Source of the DNA: Bradyrhizobium elkanii USDA 76
GTDB taxonomy: Bacteria > Pseudomonadota > Alphaproteobacteria > Rhizobiales > Xanthobacteraceae
Reading direction: 5' to 3'
NCBI RefSeq assembly: GCF_023278185.1
Contig: NZ_CP066357.1
Coordinates: forward strand, 248,001 to 312,000
Length of the DNA: 64,000 nucleotides
How positions within the stretch are numbered: position 1 is the stretch's first letter; every line of letters starts with the position of its first letter. The position numbers were made by a program, and so were the translations under genes. Of the stretch, positions 45,800 through 53,306 are shown piece by piece. The notes below the pieces were generated by a model. That model was not told the DNA's origin, searched no databases, and saw nothing but the letters and a program-made list of their open reading frames with translations.

Positions 45800-47822
45800 T
45801 ATAGCGCGACAATCAGGATGAGAGCGCGCATTGCGTCAGCGTAGAAGCTCCCGAATGATAGGCTGTTGCCTCATGTAAGTTGCTCCCCGACCAGACGGGC
45901 GGGCGGGGGCGACGATGAGGCGGCTGAGCATGGCGACTAGGAAGGAACTGACGGCAGCTGTGGGCGAACGCTACCGATCGGGCGATCGCGTGGAGAAGGC
46001 GCGGATATTGGATGAGTTCGTCAATATCACTGGATATCATCGCAAGCATGCGATGCGGCTGCTGCGGGGCACGATGGGTCGCGAAGAGGTCGTCGGGCGC
46101 AGCGCCGGATTTACGGTGAAGCCGAACGCAATGCGCTCGCACTCCTCTGGGAAGCGTCGGACCGGGTTTGCGGCAAGCGGCTGAAAGCCTTGATGCCGAT
46201 GCTGGTCGAGGCGATGGAGCGGCACAGCCATCTTGACCTCGCTCCCGAGATCCGCGGCAAGCTGCTTTCGATGAGCGCGGCGACGATCGACCGGGCGTTG
46301 GGCCGGATTCGGGAAGGGCTCGGTCGCCAGCGCCGGCGACCGGCCGCACACGCCCTGCGACGCAGTATTCCGATACGGACTTCGGCGGATTGGAATGATC
46401 CCGCACCGGGATTCGTGGAGGCGGACCTTGTCGCCCACAGCGGTCCATCGGCGCGCGGCAGTTTCGTACAGACCCTGGTCCTCACTGACGTCGCGACCGG
46501 CTGGACGGAATGCGCGCCGCTGATCGTGCGCGAGCAGACGCTGCTGAGCACCGTGCTGACGGAATTGCGTAAGCAATTGCCCTTCGTGCTTCTTGGCTTG
46601 GACACGGACAATGACACCGTTTTCATGAACGAGACGCTCAAGACGTACTGCGACACGGCCAATATCGTTTTCACGCGCTGCCGGCCGTACCTCAAAAACG
46701 ATCAGGCGTTCGTCGAGCAAAAGAACGGCGCTGTCGTGCGCAGGATGGTCGGCTACCGGCGGTTCGAGGGTTTGGAGGCGGCGACGCTGCTGGCGCAGCT
46801 CTACCGCTCGGCGCGCCTGTTCGTGAACTTCTTCCAACCGTCGTTCAAGCTGATCGCCAAGCAGCGCGACGGCGCCCGTGTGCACAAGACCTACAGCGCG
46901 CATGCGACGCCGCATCAACGGCTAGCCGCCGACTCGCGCACCTCCGATGAAGTTCGCGCCCGTTTACAAGAGACTTTCGCCAGCCTCGACCCCGTCGCCT
47001 TGTTGCGCGATATCCGAGTGACGCAGGAGCGGTTGGCGGCGCTTACTGACGCCGAGCCTGCCGCGAACCCCGGCCCGATCGCGCAGCCGATTGATCTTTT
47101 CCTGGCGAGCTTGAGAACCGCCTGGAAGGAGGGCGGTGCCCGGCCGACAGATCGGCCGATCGTCAAAGCAAAAAGAGGCCGTCGCCGTCCCGACCCGCTC
47201 ATTCGAGTGACGCCGGATTTGCGCAAATGGTTTGAAGCCGAGCCGTGGCGGACCGGCAGCGAACTCCTGGCGCGATTGCAGGCAGAATACCCTGGAGTCT
47301 ATCCCCAAAAACTTCTGCGCACGCTACAGCGTCGCCTAAAGACCTGGCGCAGCGAACAGGCCAACGCCCTGCTGTTCGGCCCCTCCCAAGTGCCGCCGCT
47401 CGCCCTTGACGTCGTAGCGCCTCAGTAACGGCGGGCTCGCGCAGGAAAAGCCGGGCGCTGCGAACCGCGACCATCATCGCATCCGGTGCGGCCGAGTGCC
47501 TGATCCGTGCTCGGCGTCAAGGCCAAGCCCGCTACGCGGGTCGCTCCGCGAGCCTTGACCCCTGCGCGCGGATCAGGCCGCGGACGACCATGAGCTTTGC
47601 TGGCAGGCCCGGCCCTGAGGCCCGGTCCCGGTCAGCAAAGCTCATGGCGAACCGCCACCAAATGGCGGTTACTCCAGCAGCACATCTTAGGCCCACTTCG
47701 GTAATCATTGAGACGCCGCCTCCTCTTCAAGTCGGGAGCAAAAAAGATGAGGCAGCGGACCAGCCTGAGGGAGCACTTTTACGTGCGGCAATACGAAGTC
47801 TCACCCTGATCGCCGCCGCGCA
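45800..47822 (+). mobile_element. ISNCY-type element inserted in IS630 element B
   Basis: Ends TATAGCGCGACAATCAGGAT and, in complement, TGCGCGGCGGCGATCAGGGT. Flanked by TTGCGC on both sides (45794-45799, 47823-47828). The 390-bp 3' tail (47429-47822) has no gene but contains a perfect 15-bp inverted repeat, ccatgagctttgctg (47588-47602) with its partner at 47633-47647. Confidence 0.85.
45930..47428 (+). pseudogene. ISNCY-type transposase, frameshifted
   Basis: N-terminal HTH part (RKELTAAVGERYRSGDRVEK, DEFVNITGYHRKHAMRLLRG) runs to about 46109, where the frame changes; the expected IYGEAERNALALLWEASDRV is in another frame, which then stays open to 47428. The core has D in FVEADLVAHSG, D in GLDTDNDTVFMNE and E in AFVEQKNGAVVRRMVGY. 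The C-terminal 160 residues, lost in the copy at 25521, are present here. One base change would restore it. Confidence 0.85.
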
Positions 47823-48259
47823 TTGCGCCAGGGTTTGAGGTCATTCTCCGCCAGACCTCGCCGGACCGTCTCGCGCGACAGGCTTTTGTGCTCGGTGAGC
47901 TTGATGAGTGCACCCGCCAGCAGATCGAGCGTCCAGCGGGTACGCCCCCTTGGAGGGGCCGCACAGGCGGTCGCCACCAGCAGAGCTTCTTCCTTGCCCG
48001 TGAGCTTGCGTTCTGCCCCGGGCCGCAGCTCCTCGCACAGCGCCCGTTCCAGATTGCCTTCCACGAAGCGGCGCTTGGTCCGGTACACCGTCGAGCCGCC
48101 CACGCCGACGCTCCTGGCGATCTCCTCGTCACCGGCCCCGGCAGCCAGCAAAATCTGGGCGCGCTTGAGCTTGCGGGCCGCATGCTTGCCGCCGGTGAGC
48201 AGCGCCTTGAGTTCGCCGCGCTCGACTTGGCTGAGTTCGATCCGATAGCGTACATTCAT
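47801..48259 (-). pseudogene. IS630 transposase N-terminal part (element B)
   Basis: 152 codons from ATG 48259 (MNVRYRIELSQVERGELKAL…) with the HTH (EEIARSVGVGGSTVYRTKRR) and the linker to LKPWR. ISNCY interrupts after that; joining the flanks over one TTGCGC gives LKPWRKDMWCIPQVDGEYVA in a single frame, equivalent to element A. The DDE core is not present anywhere, so the gene is dead. Confidence 0.88.
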
Positions 48260-48308
48260 GCCTGCCTCCCTGAGAGGCACGCACGAACAACTGAATCGGA
48301 AGGCCGGC

Positions 48309-48551
48309 GTGAGTCCTTCGGCTAAAACCTTCACGCCCAAACAGGGTCAATACCTCGCCTTCATCCACCTCTATACGAGGCTGCATCGAAGGCCTCCGAC
48401 AGAAGCCGACATGCAGGAATATTTCCGCGTCAGCCCGCCTTCGGTTCACCAAATGGTACGATCGCTCGAGACAGCAGGCAAAAGATTGCCAAGGATGGCT
48501 CGCAGTATCGAACTCCTCGTCGATCCCAAAACTCTGCCGGAGTTAATCTGA
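48309..48551 (+). CDS. LexA-like winged-helix protein of IS630 element B
   Basis: 80 residues from GTG 48309 (MSPSAKTFTPKQGQYLAFIH…), aligned with MSQKSGARFTEKQGHYLAFI in element A. HTH in RRPPTEADMQEYFRVSPPSV, wing in RLPRMARSIELLVDPKTLP. A start at ATG 48258 would add 17 residues overlapping the transposase start. The two proteins are clearly diverged, so the pairing with this transposase is old. Confidence 0.78.
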   Translation: MSPSAKTFTPKQGQYLAFIHLYTRLHRRPPTEADMQEYFRVSPPSVHQMVRSLETAGKRLPRMARSIELLVDPKTLPELI

Positions 48552-48591
48552 CCGCCCGAACCCAACGCGTCAAAATCACTGTGAAGAGCCA

Positions 48592-48672
48592 CTAGGCGGC
48601 CACTCGCTGCTGGCGGTCCAGCTGATGGAGCGCCTGCGGCAGCTGTCGCTGGCGGTTGTGGCCGTTATCTGA
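48592..48672 (+). pseudogene. NRPS/PKS carrier-domain scar
   Basis: 26 codons reading LGGHSLLAVQLMERLRQLSL… then TGA. LGGHSLLAVQLM is the phosphopantetheine-attachment motif of a peptidyl carrier domain, with the Ser that carries the arm. IS630 element B ends exactly at its first codon (TA of cta). Everything upstream of the Ser region is gone and the tail soon stops. 48673-48997 has no gene. Confidence 0.7.
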
Positions 48673-48997
48673 ACAGTCAAGCTGTCTCACCGGCTGATAG
48701 TGGGTCAGTTTGAATTTCGCCAATGCGCCAGGAATGGACATTCCGCGCGAAGGTTCATGCCGAGGCTTACGCGTGCGGCCTGAGAATGGTCGAGGGCCCT
48801 CCGGCCGCGCGCGGCGGCGGCGTCAGCGACGAAACAGTCGCCGACGAGCGGCATCGAAATTCTCGAATAAGATGTGCCACGCCCGCGGGAACCGGGAATT
48901 TCTCACAACGAGATATACGCCGACGATGGGCAGGCGTCATCTCGGTTGGGCTTCGCCCATCTTCCGCGACGCCGCCGCGATTCAGTTTCTCGGAGGC

Positions 48998-49777
48998 TCA
49001 TCGGATGGTTATATTGCCTCCTGAAGTGACCGCTGAAATATTTCCTCCGGCGCCGCCATGGATCGGGCCATCATAAGACCCTTGATGGTCATAACCGCCT
49101 GGATATAATACGCTATCTATATGCACGTTCCCTCCTGAAGTGCGCGCATGCAACTGGAAGCTCGCCGAATCCGGCACTTGAACCGTTATGGTGCCGCCGT
49201 TTGTCTGGAGCGTCGCGACGGGCTGCGGGTCGAGGAGTTCCACCGCGATATTTCCGCCTGACGTTCGGGCATTGGGTATACTTCCTGAAACAGAATGCAA
49301 ATCGATATTCCCTCCAGAGGTGTTTGCGTTTATTCGACCGCCGACTCTACCGGCCGAACCTACGGTAATTCGTCCGCCACTCGTGTGAAGCGTCAGGTCG
49401 GCGGCTCCCTCGCCGATCTCGATTGCGCCACCGCTGGTCTGTGCATCGACGGTCGCATCAGCCTTATCCAAGGAGATCGAACCGCCGCTCGTCTTGATCG
49501 TCAACGGCGAGTTGGCGGGAACGTCCAGTTGCAGGTCGATGAATGTCGACGGCTGCCGATTTTGTATGCTGCAGTTGATCACAGCATCCCCGCTCGTCTG
49601 GATTTCGACTCTCACGAAGCTGGCGTCTCCGGTCCGCAACCGCCAGCTTACTGTCAGCTCGTTTGTCGGTTTTGAATGAATTGTTATATTTGCCGAAGCC
49701 GCAGGCACGCTGATTTTGGCTCCCTGTGGCAAAGATACGCTTTTCGGCACGTTTTGAGGGACGTTGATGGTCGTCAT
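48998..49777 (-). CDS. DUF4097-type beta-repeat protein in the RiPP locus
   Basis: 259 residues from ATG 49777 with GGAGGT six bases upstream. About nine T-S/N-G-G repeats spaced roughly 20-25 residues apart (IKTSGGSISL, AQTSGGAIEI, LHTSGGRITV, ANTSGGNIDL, ARTSGGNIAV, LQTNGGTITV, ARTSGGNVHI, AVTSGGNITI) predict a right-handed beta-solenoid like DUF4097 putative adhesins. No signal peptide. It follows the radical SAM gene after about 150 bases on the same strand. Role unknown; it might bind or present the modified peptide. Confidence 0.78.
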   Translation of the reverse strand: MTTINVPQNVPKSVSLPQGAKISVPAASANITIHSKPTNELTVSWRLRTGDASFVRVEIQTSGDAVINCSIQNRQPSTFIDLQLDVPANSPLTIKTSGGSISLDKADATVDAQTSGGAIEIGEGAADLTLHTSGGRITVGSAGRVGGRINANTSGGNIDLHSVSGSIPNARTSGGNIAVELLDPQPVATLQTNGGTITVQVPDSASFQLHARTSGGNVHIDSVLYPGGYDHQGSYDGPIHGGAGGNISAVTSGGNITIR

Positions 49778-49931
49778 GATCATACCTCCAAAGATAGAAT
49801 CGACCGACATTTTCTGTTCGACGATATTGTTCGAATATTCGAGGGCGCGTATTCGACCGCCCCCGATCGACATCGACGCCGCGTTCTTCCACCGCTCTCC
49901 TCGAGCGGCCGATAGCCGATCGGACAGCATA

Positions 49932-50855
49932 TCAACTCGACGGAGCCTCGCCCGGCGCCCAATAGGGACATGCTTTCTGCTCTTCATTTCCGGTCATCAA
50001 CCCGCGCGACCAAAATGAGAATTTCTCCGAATCGACCAGTATTCCGCCGTCTTCTCGAATACGGCCGATATCATTGAGCGCGTCGTGAAGACCGACAGTG
50101 CATTTCCCCAGGCGGCCGTCTGGATAAACCAGCAGGTGATTGGGCATGGCCGCGTAACATAACTCCGTGTCGATCCTCCAATGCATCGTGTCCCGAACGA
50201 CTCGATAGAAGGATTCCTCGATCTCGCGGTATGTTCTACGATCGAGCACGGCAAGATCATCATCATTCGTCCCGCCCCACTTGCCGACAGGTCTGATGAA
50301 AGTCTTGAACCGAGGGTCGTCTCCGAAATCCTTCCCGATGTTTTCCGCCAACCGGCCTATATCGTCCGCATTGGTCGGCGAAGCATTGGCACGAATTACG
50401 CCCGTAAAATCTCCGACCGCTTTTCGATAGGAGAGGAGATTTTCATATATGAGGTTGAAGGTCCCGTCGCCGATTTTCGTGTGTCTAGCCTTGTCGTGAG
50501 AGTCTTTCCATCCATCCAGAGTAATCTGGAATTGGACGAGATTCTCATCGAGCAGCTCCTGTAGTTTCGTGAGCGTCAACATTGTTCCGTTCGACGTGAG
50601 CGAATAAGAAAAGGCGCAATTCAACTCTGAATTGTGCGCCATTATTTCTCTCATGCGGTGGAAGGCGAGCATGGGTTCCCCGCCGAAAAACGAAACATCT
50701 ACGCTGTCGTATTTATGCGACAGCACCCCGAAGAAATTTTTTATCAGATCTGCTTGGCGCTCGTCGGAGCCTTTGTACTCGTAGCGTTCGTAACAATAGT
50801 CACAACGTAAATTGCATTTCTCTGTAAGCAGAAGTGTGACGGAAAAACTGCTCAT
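49932..50855 (-). CDS. Radical SAM peptide maturase
   Basis: 307 residues. The CxxxCxxC cluster motif is KCNLRCDYCYE near residue 14; the SAM-binding GGE motif is FFGGEPML. The C-terminal third carries only a few further Cys (ELCYAAMPN, LGKCTVGL, KACPYW), so the SPASM/twitch domain for auxiliary clusters is short. Such enzymes form thioether or C-C cross-links in ribosomal peptides. It lies 115 bases downstream of the candidate precursor on the same strand. No transporter or protease is next to it. Confidence 0.87.
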   Translation of the reverse strand: MSSFSVTLLLTEKCNLRCDYCYERYEYKGSDERQADLIKNFFGVLSHKYDSVDVSFFGGEPMLAFHRMREIMAHNSELNCAFSYSLTSNGTMLTLTKLQELLDENLVQFQITLDGWKDSHDKARHTKIGDGTFNLIYENLLSYRKAVGDFTGVIRANASPTNADDIGRLAENIGKDFGDDPRFKTFIRPVGKWGGTNDDDLAVLDRRTYREIEESFYRVVRDTMHWRIDTELCYAAMPNHLLVYPDGRLGKCTVGLHDALNDIGRIREDGGILVDSEKFSFWSRGLMTGNEEQKACPYWAPGEAPSS

Positions 50856-50969
50856 TATCGTTTTCCGACACGAATCTCATAGTTGAGAATAATAGAAGGC
50901 TTGCGCTTGCAAGCCTTCCGCCTTACGATGAATTAAAGCGCTTTTTAGCTGCTGCACTCGCAGCCGCCG

Positions 50970-51152
50970 TTAGTTGCACTGGCAGCCGCCATTGTTATCT
51001 GCAGCGCGCCCCCCGCGGCGTACTTCGCCAATAGATTCTTTCACATGTTCTGCGAATTTTTTGTCTTTTATGATTATTTCTCCCTTCGGATCGATCGTGA
51101 TCCAGTCGACTGGGATTTTATTGAGGTCGATCTTGTTTTCCGAGGTAGCCAT
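50970..51152 (-). CDS. Candidate RiPP precursor peptide
   Basis: 60 residues from ATG 51152 with GGGAG upstream. The leader is charged and regular (IDLNKIPVDWITIDPKG, EIIIKDKKFAEHVKESIGEV), then a basic RRGGR stretch and a short C-terminal ADNNGGCQCN. The two Cys are the only ones in the peptide. Directly after the stop, in the next frame, lies a second copy of the motif (TNGGCECSS-stop, ending at 50945), so the original core may have carried two repeats and been shortened by a one-base change. Modification by the adjacent radical SAM enzyme is inferred from position and composition. Confidence 0.72.
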   Translation of the reverse strand: MATSENKIDLNKIPVDWITIDPKGEIIIKDKKFAEHVKESIGEVRRGGRAADNNGGCQCN

Positions 51153-51645
51153 TTGTAACTCCCTATTGTGAATTTCCCGATAATGCGCGTCCAAAACGCA
51201 GGTGTAATTTATGCGTTCGATGGAACATCGTAGGCTCATGCACCGAAGCGTGCTACTACCTGAATCGAGGGGGATCGGAGCTACGTTGGGATTCCGTGCA
51301 ATCCGATCCTTGGGGTGCCAGCAAGGATCCTCGTAATGGTAGGTCGAGACGTCGATAGAGTGGGTCAAGGATATGCTTCTCGATTTGAAAAAAAGCGATT
51401 GACGACGCAAACGTCAAAACTCACGCCGAGACATCAAGAGATAAGGCGGAGGAGTGCAAGCCGCTCAAGCAACAAACACTTCGGTCGCGCGAGCTTGAGC
51501 GCACGCGGCGAATTGGATCGATAGGAAGCGAATAGCCTATCAAGTTAGCCGAGATTAGTCAGACTTTATCACTTTTTGGGCAACCCGTGGGCAACCACGC
51601 AGTTATTATTAGCAAAGGCGATACGGCAAAGGTGATGAAGCATAG
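51153..51645. other. Upstream region of the RiPP locus, no gene seen
   Basis: Must contain the precursor promoter. No open frame with a ribosome site was found. Near 51577-51596 there is a direct repeat tgggcaacccgtgggcaacc. Confidence 0.4.
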
Positions 51646-51675
51646 CGCAAAAGCCGCCATATGGCGGCTTTTGCG
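51646..51675. terminator. Perfect 30-bp palindrome, probable bidirectional terminator
   Basis: Arms cgcaaaagccgccat and atggcggcttttgcg meet without a loop (51646-51660 and 51661-51675). The GC stem edged by A/T runs (aaaa and tttt) fits a bidirectional intrinsic terminator. It separates the RiPP locus from the small-gene group to its right. Confidence 0.65.
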
Positions 51676-51713
51676 TGAAAGAGACCAAAACTGGCGGCCG
51701 AGTAAGTGAGCCC

Positions 51714-51926
51714 TCATCGACCACGTTGCGGAGACGGAGCTATCGCAGTTCGGCGAGACGATTGGCCGGAACGCCAAAGCACGGCAACCGTGTTGGTCTG
51801 CAATCTTGCCTCGCCAAACCGTCCGACAAACTCCACTTGCGCTTGGTTGCCGAGATCGAGAAGTGCAGCACGAAGCGCAGACACTTTGAAGAGCGATGCG
51901 ACTTCATCATCGACGGCGAACGTCAT
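51714..51926 (-). CDS. Small unknown protein
   Basis: 70 residues (MTFAVDDEVASLFKVSALRA…), start overlapping the stop of the next upstream gene by four bases (ATGA), typical of a coupled pair. The C-terminal third is Arg/Ser-rich and may be out-of-gene sequence. Unrecognised. Confidence 0.4.
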   Translation of the reverse strand: MTFAVDDEVASLFKVSALRAALLDLGNQAQVEFVGRFGEARLQTNTVAVLWRSGQSSRRTAIAPSPQRGR

Positions 51927-52235
51927 TTTGACAACACCTTCCTGTCCGCCTCGAACGCTTCCTGATCTTTCGGGTCTGCAAGCTTAAACCAAGAGCCGGG
52001 TGCATACGTGGCGATAAGCTTGGCAAAGAACGATTGTGGCTCCCAATCTTGCCCTTCACGCTTCTCGAGAATAATGATTCCGTCGCGGGTGAAATAACTA
52101 GGTGCGGGAACATTGCAGTCGACCGAAAGCTCGACGCGCCACAGCCCGCCCATTGACCCGTCACGTCGTTCGACCGAAGCATTTTGTTCTCGGGTTGACC
52201 AGGCGAACGGAGCCTGATGCCCCTGCAATTCCATC
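51923..52235 (-). CDS. Unknown protein, start uncertain
   Basis: About 103 residues from Met at 52235 (MELQGHQAPFAWSTREQNAS…), up to 161 if the frame starts at 52408. The C-terminal half (GIIILEKREGQDWEPQSFFA, KLIATYAPGSWFKLADPKDQ) looks well ordered. The longer version would overlap the gene on the other strand, so I use the short one. No family recognised. Confidence 0.45.
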
Positions 52236-52249
52236 GCGCTGTCGAAGAC

Positions 52250-52465
52250 ATGGAAATATGGAGTGCGAGCAGCGACGGCTATTCGTTCGTGATCAGCTTC
52301 CAGAGCCCGACTGGTCATGGCTTTCGCGGAAGGTTGGGCTACGTCGCCTCCTGGCGTCCGCTTCACCAGAGCCGTGGCTCGATACGGATTCTCGGCTCGC
52401 CGCTTCAAAGCTTCGCTGAGGCCGAGAATGCGTGCAACCGCATGTTGAACTACCTCCGAGACTGA
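52250..52465 (+). CDS. Unknown small protein
   Basis: 71 residues from ATG 52250 (MEIWSASSDGYSFVISFQSP) with a beta-rich first half and a closing helix (FAEAENACNRMLNYLRD). It is divergent from the gene at 51923, with about 15 bases between starts. Function unknown. 52466-52670 has no gene. Confidence 0.5.
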   Translation: MEIWSASSDGYSFVISFQSPTGHGFRGRLGYVASWRPLHQSRGSIRILGSPLQSFAEAENACNRMLNYLRD

Positions 52466-52670
52466 ACTGATTTCCTATCGCTGAAACGTTAGAGCCTCTC
52501 CAAAATGCCGCAGTCGCTCCGAGTACCACCCAGGATATTCGACGAACCTCACCGCTCACTCATTATGTAAAGCAAGTATAGGCGTTGGAGTATATGCTGC
52601 AGCCGATGCGGACGAAGTTGATCTTTAAGATACGGCATTCGGAATGATGCGTGGTGTACAATGAGAGGAG

Positions 52671-52991
52671 ACAGCTTGAAGATGAGCACGACTGCGAGGA
52701 AGCTGAGGCGATTGCCGCGGCACTTTACCTCAGGCCCGATGAACTAAATCAAATCGAGTATACGATACACGAGATCGCAACGACGACGGGCTGGTTTACG
52801 GATACGGCGTAGAGATCAAAGAAGGAGCCCCGCGGCACATCCTCGACAAGCTTGCGCCGCTGCCCAGGCGGGGGCAACTTAGTGCTGAACCATTTGCAGG
52901 GATACGCCCAGGACGCAGATCAAGAGCAAATGGAAATGGAGATGGCCAGGACCACCGTTTACAAAGTGAAGCTCTACAACATCGCTACGGA
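52671..52991 (+). pseudogene. Small unknown gene, frameshifted
   Basis: One frame reads LEDEHDCEEAEAIAAALYLR, PDELNQIEY up to about 52762; the sensible continuation is in another frame (DGLVYGYGVEIKEGAPRHIL, DKLAPLPRRGQL). Together they look like one small acidic protein with a frame change near 52770. No start assigned, no family recognised. Confidence 0.35.
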
Positions 52992-53145
52992 TGAAGTGGT
53001 TATCTCTCGACGCATGGCCACCTACGAGGGGGCAGCCAAGATGGGAGGGTGGCCGGTTGAAGGCACGGGCCATGTAATTGACCTAGCTGACCTAGAACCC
53101 GGAGAGGAATGGACACCTCGCGATTTCGATCCGACCAAGACATGA
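52930..53145 (+). CDS. Unknown small protein
   Basis: 71 residues: MEMEMARTTVYKVKLYNIAT, then EVVISRRMATYEGAAKMGGW and an acidic end (EPGEEWTPRDFDPTKT). It overlaps the start of the next gene by 37 bases. Predicted small alpha/beta protein; unrecognised. Confidence 0.5.
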   Translation: MEMEMARTTVYKVKLYNIATDEVVISRRMATYEGAAKMGGWPVEGTGHVIDLADLEPGEEWTPRDFDPTKT

Positions 53146-53306
53146 CGGTGCTCACGACTGAGCATCCGCTCATTTGGCTAACGAAGGACTTTGTCCTCCG
53201 GAACACTGTTCCGACTGGTGTCCTCGAACGCATGTTGGCGCTTGATCAGAAGCAGCATCAGCGAGGACCAAACGTCTATTCGCTGCGTCTACTGTATAGC
53301 CCACTA

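Larger units (their letters stand above)
45730..48592 (-). mobile_element. IS630-family element B, truncated and split by ISNCY
   Basis: Right end (TAGTGGCTCTTCACAGTGATTTTGAC in complement, given in part) adjoins TA at 48593-48594. The transposase 5' part is at 47823-48259; its continuation, 70 bases, lies at 45730-45799 on the far side of the ISNCY element. The rest of the transposase and the left end are missing. Confidence 0.85.

Noticed and set aside
50945..50972. Second RiPP core as a separate gene
   Set aside because: It has no start codon or ribosome site of its own; it only makes sense as an out-of-frame extension of the precursor.
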